Positions 45,840 through 57,787 of a DNA stretch of 64,000 nucleotides are shown piece by piece. This DNA comes from Gari tellinella (Eukaryota; Mollusca; Bivalvia; Cardiida; Psammobiidae). The notes beneath the pieces were generated by a model. It saw only the letters and a program-made list of their open reading frames with translations, was not told the DNA's origin and made no database searches. Numbering within the stretch: the first letter of the stretch is position 1; each line of letters begins with the position of its first letter. The position numbers and the translations under genes are program-made. The stretch lies in the NCBI GenBank assembly GCA_922989275.2, contig OV277858.1:2728001-2792000 (forward strand), read 5' to 3'.

Positions 45840-46587
45840 TTATACGCCCACCTCAAGAAGTGGTCGTATATTGGCATGGCCCTGTCTGTCCGTCCGTGAA
45901 TAAGTTCGTTCGTTTGTCTGTTCTTCTGTCAACATTTTGTTTGTCCTCAGTTTTTCCAGAAAACTATTGAACGGATATTAATGAAACTTCACACAAATGG
46001 TATATGCATAAAGATCTGAATGTGAGTCGAGTTGAGGTTAATTCAATTTTTCGTTACAGAGTTATCTGCCTTTGATGTACTTAAATATGCTATAATAAGC
46101 TTGTCCGGAGTTTTCTCGAAAAGTCGTTAGAGGAATATTAATGAAACTTCACACAAATGTTAAAAAAATTAAGATCTGAAGCTGAGTCAAGTTTGAGGTT
46201 CATTTCATTTTTCGTTAGAGTAATCTGCCCTTGATATACTCAAATATGCTATAAAAAGCTTGTCCGGACTATTTGAAGGATGTTGATGAAACGTCACACA
46301 AATATTAAAGTCATCAAGATCTGAAGATGAGGGAAATTTTAGAATAATTTGATTTGTTGTTACCGGTACATAGTTATCTGACCTTGATGTACTAAAATAT
46401 GCTATAAAAGGCTTATTTGACAGTGTTAACACACTAAGCAACTACAGTTTTGAATGGACTTTGATAATATTTACCCACAGTATAATTATTGAAGTAAAAG
46501 TTCATGAAAGGGTTGATTATTATTGAAATCGGATCATTGTGTCAAGACTTATTTGCCCTTGGTGTACTCAGATATGCTAGAAAAGGT
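45840..46587 (+). mobile_element. TATACGCCCACC-family element, copy B
   Basis: Counterpart of 16,253-16,977 with about 30 extra bases near 45,970, again cut short by a TATGCC-family insertion. Confidence 0.55.
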
Positions 46588-47452
46588 TTTTTATGCCCCC
46601 GGCATCTATAGATGCGGAGGCATATAGTAATTGTCCTGTCCGTCCGCACAACCAAAATGGGTTAGAGGGCCTTTTCTGGCCAGATAACGGTAAACATAAC
46701 AAAAGAAGACAATAGAGTTCATTCCGTAACAATACAATAAGAGGCCGTGGCCCGTTATTCAAACAAAAGAAAAGGCCCTCTAACCCACTTCGGTGGCACG
46801 TCCGTCTGTCCGAGCGCACGAAAGGTCCTTTAGTTTAAACAATATTTTATTCAGAAGAAAAGGATTGGACAACAGGCAAAGCCTATGTGAGTCCTCTCCA
46901 AAAAAGGTCCTTTGTTGGGTAGGGAGAACAATTGATTCCATTCATTCCGTGATTACCCTATTGTTATTGTTGGGTATTTTGTGTACTGTTGGGTACTTTT
47001 AAACAAAGAAAATACCCAACAAATGTCCATCTGTGAGGACGTCCGTCCGTCCGTAACAGGTTAAGTAGATTTTACCGTTTCGTCTAGCATCAACACCGCT
47101 TACTCAAATGCTTGGATACTTATACAGTTGTTGCCTTGGACCATTCCCTAACCACCAATATCACCCAACCTTGATTTTGACCTTGACCTAATTTGGACTT
47201 ATTTTAAATAAATAATATATTTTAAATGGGCTATTTCTTGGTTAACTAGATTTTACCGTTTCGTCTAGCATAAGCATACCTGACTACAATTCTTTGGTAC
47301 TTATACAGTTGTTGCCTTGGATCACTACCAATCCACCCATATTGCCCAACCTTGATTTTGACCTTGACTTAATTTGGACTTAGAAAAAATTCAGAATATA
47401 TTGTCAAGGATGCCACCGGGGGCATAAGTGTTTATTGAACGCGCATTCTTGT
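46588..47452 (+). mobile_element. TATGCC-family element, copy B, third, enlarged
   Basis: Counterpart of 16,978-17,275 with two core units instead of one. Two foldback segments sit between the 5' hairpin and the core (46,648-47,040). Confidence 0.7.
46658..47021. mobile_element. Two adjacent foldback inserts, copy B only
   Basis: First: TGGGTTAGAGGGCCTTTTCT (46,658-46,677) with its exact complement at 46,768-46,787. Second: TGTTGGGTATTTT (46,968-46,980) with AAAATACCCAACA (47,009-47,021), plus AAAGGTCCTTT twice around 46,825-46,915. The short open frames here lie inside these inverted repeats. No clear target duplication. Confidence 0.65.
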
Positions 47453-47572
47453 TTTTAGTAATGTTGGTGCTTTACCCCTCGACTACATCCGCCAGTGAAT
47501 AATTTGAGAGAAAAACCATTGATAATACATTAATTTGAATTCAGAATGAATTTTTTTCCTTTTATGTTGTAT

Positions 47573-48189
47573 CCTGGTTCACCCAATTACCGGTGATCTA
47601 AGGATTCGTCTGACTATTTCTCATCAATTAATAAGGTTTTTAACTAAAAAATATATTAAACATATAAAGTAAACATTTCTTTATGATTTTCAGCTTTAAT
47701 ATATAAATACACCCATAATTTGACATAAATAATCATAGTCAACTGTAGCGAGTGCGCCGCCATGTTTGTTTTGGTTACTCGTCCTATTATCGGTGATCAG
47801 GTAAAATGACATCCGGAATAATTTTCAGGTATCGGCTTGAACTTCTATCAAACATTATTAAGAAAGGCTATCTGTTAACATAATTTTTAACTGAAAAGTT
47901 GTAATATTTTCCGTCACATTTTTTCACAGTGGGGGCAATGGAATATGTCACATTATACAAATAAGTTAAATGGTTTTATATGGGGAGAAAATGATTTATC
48001 TTGCGTAATTAATAAAAAAAATGCACACTTTCCCTTTAGGAAAGTTTTTTTTGCTTTATACACATTAGTCTTGAGCAGCAGCCGAAAGATAAACGGAAGT
48101 TACGATTTTACACATGCGCGTAGCGGCGCTATGTGGAATACTCGGAAGTCACCGGTAATAGGATGTCCACGGTAAACGGGTCAATGGCG
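47573..48189. mobile_element. 617-bp insert with ACCGGTGA motifs, copy B only
   Basis: Flanked by GTAT (47,569-47,572 and 48,190-48,193); copy A has one GTATAC-type site. Imperfect inverted ends: CACCCAATTACCGGTGATC on the left and, inverted, GACCCGTTTACCGTGGAC and CCTATTACCGGTGAC on the right. A third TCCTATTATCGGTGATC is internal (about 47,785). A 76-codon open frame inside is not recognised. Confidence 0.65.
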
Positions 48190-48572
48190 GTATACATATG
48201 AATCGGTCTCCTTAAACTAAAATCGGTCAACTTAAACTGGAATATATGTTGTGTCTACTTAAAACTCCCAAAAATTTGAGAGAAAACAATTGATACATTA
48301 ATTTGAATAATTTGAGAGAAAAACCATTGATAATACATGAATTTGAATTTAGAATAATTGTTTTCCATTTATGTTGTATATATATATATCAATCGGTCTC
48401 CTTAAACTAATATCGGTCACCTTAAACTCGAATATTATGTTGTGTCTACTTAAAAACCCCAAATAATTTGATAGAAAAACCATTGTTAATACATTAATTT
48501 GAGAGAAAAACCATTGATAATACATTAATTTGAATTTAGAATGAATTTATCCCTTTCATGTTGTATATATAT

Positions 48573-48852
48573 TTGATTTGATTTGTTTTTGATTTACGGC
48601 GCTTTCAACAGTATTTCAGTCATATCGCGACGTCCAGCTAATTACAGGTGGAGGAAGACCCCAGAAGTTCTTTATGCACTGTTTCAGGCACAAATCAACA
48701 ACTGGGTAGAACCACCGTCCTACCGCAAGCCAGCTGGAAGGCTTCCCCACATGAAAAATCCGAACGACCCTACTGGGATTCAAACTCACAGCGGCGAGGA
48801 GCTTAGTGATGTTAGTCACAGTGACTACACCACTAGGCCACGGAGGCCCCCC
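48573..48852 (-). mobile_element. tRNA-derived SINE 2, copy B
   Basis: Same site and TGTATATATAT duplication (48,562-48,572; 48,853-48,863) as copy A. Keeps the eight box A bases that A lacks. Confidence 0.88.
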
Positions 48853-49476
48853 TGTATATATATGAATCGGTCTCCTTAAACTTATATTGGTCACCTTAAA
48901 CTCAAATATATGTTGTGTTTACTTAAACCTCTCAAATAATTTGAGAGAAAAACCATTGTTAATACATATACATTAATTTGAATAATTTGAGAGAAAAACT
49001 ATTGTTAAGTAGATCTATTAATTTGTAAAAAAATAAAAAAATAATTTTTTTTTTTTTTTTTTTTTTTTATTTTTTTTTTTTTTTTTTAATTTTAGGGCAG
49101 GGCGCGGCACCCTCCTAAAAAGGCCTAGCTGGAGCACTGTTAAATACATCAATTTGAATTTAGAATGAATTTATCCATTTTCTGTAATATATATATGAAT
49201 CGGTCTCCTTAAACTTTTATTGGTCCCCTTAAACTCGAATATATGTTGGTCTACTTAAAACCCTCAACGTCCTTACAAAATATTAGGGAGACCAATATTT
49301 TTGTATATTTTTAAATACTTAATTTTTCTAATTTTTTTTTAAAAAAAAACCTTAATTACAACTTAAACATGATTTATTGAGTAAAAAAAACAAAAAAACC
49401 CACAAGATAAAAAATATATAAAAATGTCTCCTTAAACCCCATTTTTAGGGACGGTCCCCCTAATGCCTTCATTAGG

Positions 49477-49477
<1 letters not shown>

Positions 49478-49516
<39 letters not shown>
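49478..49516. repeat. (TA)n tract at the end of copy B
   Basis: Homologous to the palindrome centre of copy A. Sequence before matches A; sequence after does not. Confidence 0.85.
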
Positions 49517-49519
<3 letters not shown>

Positions 49520-49860
49520 GAGAAAGAAACTTATTCATACAGTGCGAAATAAATATTTGCTAAATCCTGCAAATGTTTCCCGAGCGCTTTCGACAGTTAC
49601 GTCTTCTTCAGGGGATATGCAATAATGCAGTGACCTTGTTTTGGTTTTAAAACAAGTCGGCCGCTTATATATATATACATATAAGGTAGAGAATAATATA
49701 AACAGACATCTACAAACGACCTTTCGTAGCACTTGATCATAAAAAGATTTGATTCGCAGAATAAGAATGGTTTTAAGATATGGTTGAGATATAAGTTACT
49801 CTTACAGTGCTGCAATATTCTAACTAAATATATATATTCCCGAGCGCTATGTTATTTAGA
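49517..49860 (-). mobile_element. Penelope-like or retrozyme-like fragment with repeated ends
   Basis: TTCCCGAGCGCT occurs at 49,577-49,588 and 49,837-49,848, 260 bases apart in direct orientation. GTAGAGAA precedes a similar stretch twice (about 49,516 and 49,686), both next to TA-rich sequence. Penelope-like elements carry hammerhead motifs in repeated termini and often sit in microsatellites. No reverse-transcriptase coding is seen. Confidence 0.4.
49577..49616 (-). ncRNA. Hammerhead-ribozyme-like motif
   Basis: On the minus strand: CCC (stem I), CTGAAGA (core CUGANGA, + strand 49,605-49,611), A, GAC-gtaact-GTC (stem II), GAAA (core), GCGC (very short stem III), TC (cleavage-site type UH), GGG (stem I). 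Every core block is in order and stem I pairs. An extra A before stem II and the tiny stem III are departures from the consensus; short stem III is usual in Penelope-associated hammerheads. Activity is unproven. Confidence 0.5.
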
Positions 49861-52249
49861 ATTGTTAGAGAGTATTGCTTATGCAATATTCTTGGTAAAG
49901 TAAGACGTAATAATTATCAAAGCCAAAGGTTAAGGTCATATAGACCTGAAATGTTCATCTTGCACATCTACACTTTCTGATTTAACAGTTACACTAAGTG
50001 TTAAGCACCGCATATTAAACCTGAAATAGGAGTTCGCCAGACAAGAAATTTTCTGATATCGATCGGGCAATCGACCGATCAACATTATAATTCCTATATA
50101 ATTATATTCTTTGTTGGTTGGATATAACGAGATGTTAACGTTTGTTTCGTTTAACAGTGATATATATTCCTATTCAAAGCCACTGCAAAAGAAATTCCTC
50201 AAAAGCATGATTTTGATTAAGTTTCAAAGGTTTTACCCCATACTGGTAATAAACTTGTTTTTATTTTATAGAACAGTTTGTCTAACTTGTTGAGGTGGAG
50301 CAGTTAAACTCATATTTAAAGCCACTATAATTATGTAAATTTCAAAAATTCATGTTTCTATTTTTGTTTTAACATTTTTACCATAAAAACGCATATTTCA
50401 AAACAAATATTAATATTTTCTACCATTTACTTTATTAAGAAAGTGTGTGTATCTATTTTTTTTCAAACTTGAGTATTTATTTTCAAAGTTGAAAACAAAA
50501 AAAACCCACTTTTATTCGAAATGTGTGACATGTTCGAGTTATTGTTTTAACATAAGAGTTTATAATGGTTAGTAGGTAACAGGGTAACATCGTATATATA
50601 TTCATAAAACACTTTCCTACTTGAGATAAGCATGATCATCCGGCAGCACGAGACCGCTGCGCTAACTTTACTGATACGTTATTCTTTTCCAATACACCTG
50701 TTTAACCATTACCTGGTAACGTGTTTGCCACTCAGATAAAATAAGATATGTCTAAGAGTGTTCTACAGTTCAGTGCATTCCGTTTGCGTTTAATGGGAAA
50801 TAATAATGTATTCTCTACTGTACATTCTGAAATTTCATTTAATTAGCTGGCTTTATAGAAATCATCGAGCACAATGATCATACTTTTTTCAGTTTAAGAA
50901 GATTCAAATCTAAAAATAACTCGGCCATGTCAGAAGAAAACTCTAATACCAACACTCATTGAGCAAATCAGTAAACAGTGAAACATTAACGAAAAGCAGT
51001 TCTAGTCACATTCTAGTTTACGAAACAGCTTAGTGACGAAAATATCAACATGAAGACCTGAATTAACTATTTGGTATAAACAACTGATGAAACTCTCATC
51101 ATATACACGATTATTAAACATAAAATACAGAAAATGCTAATATTTATGGATGTTAACATCATTTTAGAATAATGGCGATGTTTTCGAACTTATGGTCAAT
51201 GCAATTTCGAAACATCCCCAAACTGTTTTGCTATTATCTGTGTTGTGGTCGTGACTCTATTCAAACGGTGAATCTGATATGGGTCTAATCTGATTGCAAT
51301 ATAAACGAATTCTTATAAAAAACAAAGACAAAATGACCGATAGTTTAAATACACATTAGAAAAAACAAGCTAAAAACGACTACGTACCCTTTTGTGACAC
51401 AGTAATGGTCCATGAATAAAACTATTGTAATTACTGTAATAATATGTCGCGCTACAACATTGCCGTTCATTGTACCGACTCTTATTTGTAAATGTGTCTG
51501 TTTACTGCAAAGGCAGTTGCAACTGAGACTAAATCCCTTACTCTATCTTACATTGGTGTTTATACTGTTAACCTTCATACCACAGTACACGTTCTAAGAT
51601 ACAACTGAAGTCATCGTCCACAATGTACTAAATCCTACTATGGACACACTGAAATATTGGTAAAACTGTGTTCATATATAATTATACTGTATGCGTTATT
51701 TGCTACTGAAGTAACTCTTAAAGTATCAATGATGCGGTTTCCATAACTTTACTGCTTGTTAACCCTTAACCAACTATCCTATTCTAGTACGCCGTATCTG
51801 ATAATAATATATGGAAAACTGTACCTGATAATAAAAATCAGTACACACTACCATCAAAACTGGAAATATTAGAAAATTAGTGTGAATTTGACACCTGTTT
51901 TGCAAGACATAATAACCGCAATTATATTTCTAATTAGCGTTATGGTGTAATATAAAGAAGAACAAGGAGAAGAACGTTTATTTGACTTAAACTATACAGT
52001 TTCTCGTCATACAAACAAAACATACATATTTACAACATAATATAATACAAGGTCAACTCTGATATGTAGATCGACCCAGACCTACTACAGCAATTTTCAG
52101 CCCGAATTTTTTTACGTTAAGTATATTAATAAATACCACGACTTCGAGGGTGGTCTCAAATGCATTGTTGCATTGTCGTATAAAATAGATCCACTAATTA
52201 TAGGGATAGAGGCAATGTACATCACTCAGTTTGATCCAACTGAGACGCC
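49861..52249. other. Single-copy AT-rich stretch without a recognised gene
   Basis: No coding motif or clear repeat. Small frames near 50,111 and 51,412 are AT-rich and lack motifs. A small hairpin (TATTGC-TTAT-GCAATA, about 49,880) is the only structure noticed. Confidence 0.4.
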
Positions 52250-52310
52250 GAGTTACTTGGCGCCTAAGATTAGCTCGATCTGCTTGAATGGGTGATCGCC
52301 TAACAATTTG
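52250..52310 (+). pseudogene. Degenerate 5S-like fragment
   Basis: GATCTGCTTGAATGGGTGAT then CGCC resembles the box C region of 5S rRNA (TACTTGGATGGGTGACCGCC), with GAGTTA upstream in a box A-like position. Weaker than the candidate at 461 and without a terminal helix. Confidence 0.3.
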
Positions 52311-52524
52311 TCAACGCTGCAGAATATTCCGATCTACATAACAATACAGGTGCAAGACAATTAACCCTTACTGCGCGAGAGCCCAGAGTATACATCCAGT
52401 GCAATCAGTATAGACCCAGATCAGGGGGATCCTGATGGAGCCCTATTTTCTTGGCCTAAAGTATGTCCAGTTAATTCAACGCGCGAGTCTTTCTATGCTC
52501 AATACCTTATTATTTTTACTTATT

Positions 52525-53126
52525 TATACGGCCGAAACAAAAAGCTGGCCGAAGGCCAGCTTTTTGCGGAGGTCGCCTTTAGATAATGTGTATGCGTTGC
52601 GTGAATAAAACAAGGATAAAAACAAAAAATTTTCATTATCTGATACTGCTTAAAAATTATCGCACAACGGGCGCCGCCATTGTTACTGAACATGATAAAC
52701 TACTTCCGGATACCAAAGGAGTCTTAAAAAGAAGAGCTTTCTAGCACGGGGGGTAACTCTTATGAGCTCAAGATTCGGTATAAAACGCGGCCAGAAAACG
52801 GCGCTCTAACTCTCATACTTTGTTAGTAATATAAACTGCTTTTTTCTAATATTTCGACTTCTATGGACCTTTTCCAAAGAAAATCACATCAAAACACACT
52901 TATACTTTGTACGACCGAAACAAAAAGCTGGCAGCAGATTAGTGAATCGAGTTGACCTGCGGGCGATTCCAACATGGCCGCCATTGTTGTTCTCACGGCA
53001 ACGGGCCATTTCGTACCCTCGCCTTTTCGCATCCTATTTTTTTGGTCAGTTCGTACCCTCGAAAAATTAAGTTGCTGTTCCATACCTTATTTTTTATACT
53101 TTGTAGAATCAGGTTTCGGCCGTATA
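52525..53126. mobile_element. MITE with TACGGCCGAAAC inverted ends
   Basis: TATACGGCCGAAAC at 52,525 and its exact complement at 53,113-53,126. The left end continues into a perfect hairpin AAAAAGCTGGCC-gaa-GGCCAGCTTTTT (about 52,540-52,566). CGACCGAAACAAAAAGCTGG recurs directly at 52,912, and GCCGCCATTGTT occurs twice inside. About 600 bases without a transposase. TA flanks would fit a Tc1/mariner-like target. Confidence 0.6.
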
Positions 53127-53887
53127 TAGGTTTTACCTATAGTTATATTATTTTTGAGAGAATATTGTCACCCGCTATATACAATAAAACATTTCCAAAT
53201 AACCTGGATCTGTATCAGGAGTCGAGTACAGTCATTCAGCTAGATCACTTTTTACACCGACAAAAAATCGGCATCAGATATTTATTGAGGCATTGAGTTT
53301 TGCGTTAAAAAGCACTAACCATTCAATTTTGTACAAAGTGAACAATAAAAAGCAAAATATACATTTACAATAAAGTAAAGAAAGTCATTAAACAAAAGTA
53401 AAATAGAGAATTTCTTTCCGAACGCATATTATATATATGAGCCGTTCTCTGACAAAACCAGTCTTAATGACAAATTTTTCGATTTCTATGTGTTTGCCTT
53501 TCTGCGGCCTTAAAGGTCGACTTCCAATTTGTATTGATTTTCTTTTAAAATAATAGGGACTTTCAAGTCCGAGTCCGAGTATTCGAGAATGTTTGTAAAT
53601 GACGTGATACCTCACTTGTTCTGAAGCTAGGCCGTTTGTGCTCCATAAATATTGTTGACCTTGCACAGTTTTTAAATTCCGTGAGTATACATGATTAGTT
53701 CTTTATGTTAAGGGTATCACAATACAGAGTATGCAAATCAGAAATTATATTAAAATCTTAACAACACGGCAACAACCTTAAAACCCTGATGGGCAAATGA
53801 GAACCGGTTGTTTTTTATGTTTATGCATGCAATATTCAATTTACTATTTTTTTATATATATGTATAAACACTTTTCTTGTATTACAG
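53127..53887. other. Sequence upstream of the glycosyltransferase-like exon
   Basis: Presumed intron of the gene whose last exon begins at 53,888. A 92-aa minus-strand frame (53,388-53,666) has no recognisable motif. No upstream exon was identified. Confidence 0.35.
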
Positions 53888-54421
53888 ACCGTTGCCAAGG
53901 AACACCCATTTTTATTCTGGTTAGATGCATCGGTTCGATTTAAGACTGGCAATATAGACGATTTGATAGCAGACGCGAAACAACAAGGACTTATGGTTTT
54001 ACTTGGAGAGTTTAGTATTGTGCATGTTACTGTGAAACAAACGTTTATGTTTCTGAACGAACCCCCATGCGCTTATGAAAATGTGAGTGAAGCACAAGGC
54101 GGATTTTTTGTCATCTTTGCCAATCAATTGATAACAAAATATTTTCTCTATCCGTGGGTGGCATGCGCGTTGTCATTTGGATGTATGGAGCCCTTTGAGA
54201 AATCTAGAAGATTCTTGAGTTGTAATTCTAAAAATAATGCACGGCATGTTTGCCACAGATTTGACCAGTCGGTCCTGGGAATTCTCTATAGACTCCTTTT
54301 TCACTTTGAATGGAGAAAGCATGTCATTGACGGAAAATATCTAATGATTTGCAGTTTTGCGGGAATAAGCCCAAATTGTTATAATTATTTACATTTGCTC
54401 AACATAAATAAAAAAAATTGA
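53888..54421 (+). CDS. Last exon of a putative glycosyltransferase-like protein
   Basis: A good acceptor (TTCTTGTATTACAG) precedes 177 codons ending TGA. Key pieces: FLFWLDASVRF (residues 8-18), HVTVKQTFMFLN (about 46-57), EAQGGFFVIFANQLITKYFL, PWVACALSFGCMEP and CHRFDQSVLGILYRLLF (about 133-150). The order WLDxSxRF, E-x-GG, PWxxCAL-x-GCM-P and HRFDQS is that of a family of predicted nucleotide-sugar-dependent transferases (DUF1647-like) expanded in molluscs and nematodes; WLDAS would be the metal- and nucleotide-binding acidic motif. The frame is intact. The N-terminal half, including any signal anchor, is outside or unrecognised. Enzymatic role is inferred from family resemblance recalled, not searched. 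Confidence 0.6.
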   Translation, partial: TVAKEHPFLFWLDASVRFKTGNIDDLIADAKQQGLMVLLGEFSIVHVTVKQTFMFLNEPPCAYENVSEAQGGFFVIFANQLITKYFLYPWVACALSFGCMEPFEKSRRFLSCNSKNNARHVCHRFDQSVLGILYRLLFHFEWRKHVIDGKYLMICSFAGISPNCYNYLHLLNINKKN

Positions 54422-54594
54422 TTTTGGATTGTTTTCGCTGACACTTATATATTATCCGATGTGGATCTATACGGTTTACAGTTTTTTTGGAAGAATAAAT
54501 TATATCTCGCTTTTTCAAGTTTGCTAATTAATATTTTGTATCTAAGAATAGTCGTTCTGCTTTCTTGATGTAAATCATAGATATCCAAACTATA

Positions 54595-55523
54595 CGAGGG
54601 TAGTTCAAAAAGTTTTGATACTGGGTTAATAACTTCATTATTATAAGTGCAAAATGCATGTGTATATATTAGTTTAAAGATCCATTCTTTGCCAACACGG
54701 TGATATCATTCAGAAAAGATCGCATTACTCGACCATCTCCAACATGAACCTTAATGACCCCTCCTCGAGGACACTGGACCTGTTTGTGTATATTTTAGTT
54801 AATTTTCTAAACACAATTTGATACTATAATTATTATTACGCCTTTATTGTTTTAAATAAGATTATGAAATGTTCTGTCAAATACAAAAAAGACAATTATG
54901 CAAAGTTTTAAATGTTATTATTACATAAAATATCCAAAATATAGCTAACTTTAAACACGTACTGAAAACATAATACAAAATTAATCTCCTGTTATGTGTA
55001 AAATAGTAAAGGAAACTAAAAACTATTTTTTATTATCAAACCAGGGTATATTTGATGCAATTGAAAAATGGTTTCATGTTTTAAAATCAAATTGCAGTAA
55101 TGCTGATCAAGACAATTGTCATTGCGTTTGAAAAAGCATGTCCACTTTCGTCATTAGCAAAATAAGAAATGTTGATTGGGAAAAAAGACATTTTAGACAG
55201 TTAACCCTTTCAATAGAAAAAAAGTTTTAATTTACTATAACATTTAGACACACACTGATGTATTTCCAAAAGAAATCAGGAAATTGTATTCTTTTAGAAG
55301 TTATTACGTCAAAAAGAAATGCCTGAAAAGTGCTATGGTCCTTGTCCTCGAGTAGGGGTCATTTAGGTTCATGCTGTGACTCATCAGGTTATGTAATCTT
55401 ATCGTGCATGATACCATCGTGTAGGCGACGAATTTCTCTTTAAAATGATATATCACACATGCATTTTGCAGTCACTATATTGAAGTTATTGATCCAGTAT
55501 CAAAACTATTTCAACTCTCCTCG
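54595..55523. mobile_element. Mariner-like MITE with about 190-bp inverted repeats
   Basis: TA at 54,593-54,594 and 55,524-55,525. Ends CGAGGGTAGTTCAAAAAG then TTTTGATACTG, matched by CAGTATCAAAACTATTTC at the right. Inverted similarity continues inward through GTGCAAAATGCATGTG and ATGACCCCTCCTCGAGGACA. The ACGAGGGT..TCAAAAAGT type end is typical of mariner-like elements. The central 550 bases are AT-rich and non-coding. Confidence 0.8.
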
Positions 55524-55525
55524 TA

Positions 55526-57787
55526 TTTCAAACAATGTACTATTACAGATTGCTCTAAAACTAGATAATAGATTCCCCACCGAGTTTCCGACGGGGACAG
55601 ACAAATGTTAAGTATAGGTTAGACCATGGTTGCAAGCGAATAAACGATATAGTTCGAGGGGGCGTAACCTATTTAGCACTGGCTTGGTCTCGAGGAAAAC
55701 AAGAAAACCATTCGTTTCTGATTTCTGTTTTAGACGATAAAGTCATTTTGTTTGTAATATTTTACTAAAATTGAAAGGTTATTTCAAATGATAAGTTTGA
55801 GACATTAAGCATGCTTTAACACCAACATAAATAACGCTTATTGAAGCTCTATATGTAAGCACAATTCATTAGTAATTGTCTTTAAAGTCTAGGTCTCACT
55901 GTACATACTATAACGTCATGAAGCGTGTGCAGTTCACCTCTGACCTCAGCTGTTTTTAGAATTGTGAAGTCAAATTGCCTTGAGATGACGGAAGCTTGGA
56001 ATAAGTGAACAGTTTGTTAGTTATTCTATGGTTTGTTGAAATAAACGATATATTCACAGGTTTTTTAGGCATCTGATTGGCCGAGAGCTCCAAGCCATGT
56101 GCTAAGCTCAGGTATATTATCCGCTGTCTTTACCGAAACCATGCTTGATTCTATAATTCTCATGACTTGACTGACTTTGTGTGTAACCCGTTCACCGCCT
56201 TAGGCAACGAACGTCGATTTTATTAACAGCTTGGAACCTGATTAGACATCCCACAACGGGGTGTCTGATAAGTATATGAATGTATGGTATTCATGTTGAA
56301 GTCTCGCAAAGCTTACTGCCTTATATAAACATAGGGAATACACTACAGAAAACAAATATTGAAATAAACGGCGATGTATAGTGTAAGAGTGAGCACATAG
56401 TAATATTCGGATAGAAAGGTTTAAAAGTTGTGTAAACATATTGTAATAGTAATGTTTTATAAATCAATATAACAGTTTAAAAAAGATTTCCAAAAACTAC
56501 ACGTTGTCAAACTGAGAATCTCTTAAACCTTTAACTACAAAAGCATTGCCTCTACTTACTATCGACTCATTTTACGTAGATGTTTTCGTCCTTGAATCGA
56601 GTACATCTTGTCGTTGTGAAATATGTACTAAATAGGTCAATATGATTTTATTTTCAAAACACGTATCGGGTCCAGTCGGACCCGAGAATTCTAAAGATTA
56701 GTCCATTTTAAAGTCGTTCCTTGTTGTTTACAACTACAATAATTACATTTATTGAATACTAGATATCACAGACAATACTGCTCCTCAATTGCACATATCA
56801 ATAAACATTCAAACTATATCTTTCATCAACTTGAGATTGATTTATTTCCCTTGGATATTATAACCCAGGAGTGCAAACCGGGAATCCAAGGGATTCACAC
56901 TGAATGGAATGCATACAATTATATCTGACCTCAAATTATGCAAATGATTTCAAGAATCAAATAAGTGTACTGTATTATTGTTGGTTTTGGTCCTTTCTGG
57001 AAGTTTCCATAGCAGTCAAGGGCCAATTTTGGTGACATTGACCTTGGCTCTTGACCATATTGAACGTTGGCCAACTAGGTCTGGTCGGTCGGCGTCTATT
57101 TCAATGTTTCATTGCCATTTTTCAATATATCAGATTCAACTATATCGCTACAGGGGAAGAAAGATATACAACAGACAAACATGCTCCAATTAGGGTGTAT
57201 GACAAACGCTTGATCAGCAGTGGCTTAACCTAATATTTGATACACTTTCTTGTTAATTCATTCATGACTCAAAATTAATGTAATAGATGATGATCGCTGG
57301 AAACCTCAAATCATAGTTCATTACAGTGATACCAAAAGCTTGTGTAGACCTTTGATCAAAACGAACCGTGGTTACACCTGTTACTGCGTCTAGGACACTA
57401 TCGTGCAGCTCATCAGACATGTGTTGATGTGAAGCAGACACATTTATGAGTAGTACTCAATGCATAGTGTTAAGCAATTGATATGTTATGTATGTGTTAC
57501 TTTCAATGAATGTGTTTACCATACTAAGTTTTATCACATATATTTGACATGCTACTGTCTCAGTGTCAGCGTCATGAATCTTGCACGGAGCTAAGACATG
57601 CACGGTGACAGCTCCAATAAATTGGATAAGTATTGCTATGAAATAATTTGAAGCAGAAACAAAGCTTACCAAATTGACTATATTGGTCACCTGGGTAGCT
57701 GTTTTGGTTACATATGTTCCACTTATAAAGTTTTCAGATCAGTCGTGCCTCAAAGTTGTACAGTAACCCATGTTAATATGCATACAT
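55526..57787. other. Single-copy stretch without a recognised gene
   Basis: Small hairpins only: CGGGTCC-agtc-GGACCCG (about 56,667-56,684) and CCCTTGGAT..ATCCAAGGG (about 56,850-56,900). Open frames here are short and lack motifs. Confidence 0.4.

Larger units (their letters stand above)
27638..49516 (+). repeat. Copy B of the direct segmental duplication
   Basis: Starts 105 bases before the stop codon of ORF2 of the CR1-like element and ends in the TA tract at 49,478-49,516. Large B-only segments relative to A: 28,373-29,433 (Helitron-like element), 31,383-31,625 (TTAA element), about 32,270-34,914 (composite), 43,826-45,282 (element with 8-bp target duplication), about 46,648-47,230 (foldbacks plus an extra core unit) and 47,573-48,189. 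The distal part of A's palindrome and the 9 kb between the copies have no counterpart after 49,516. Confidence 0.93.

Noticed and set aside
52537..52567. Strong hairpin followed by T-run as a rho-independent terminator
   Set aside because: The context is eukaryotic, and the hairpin is the subterminal part of an inverted-repeat element.
53388..53666. 92-aa minus-strand ORF
   Set aside because: No recognisable motif, lies in the presumed intron upstream of the transferase-like exon, and is AT-rich; not called.
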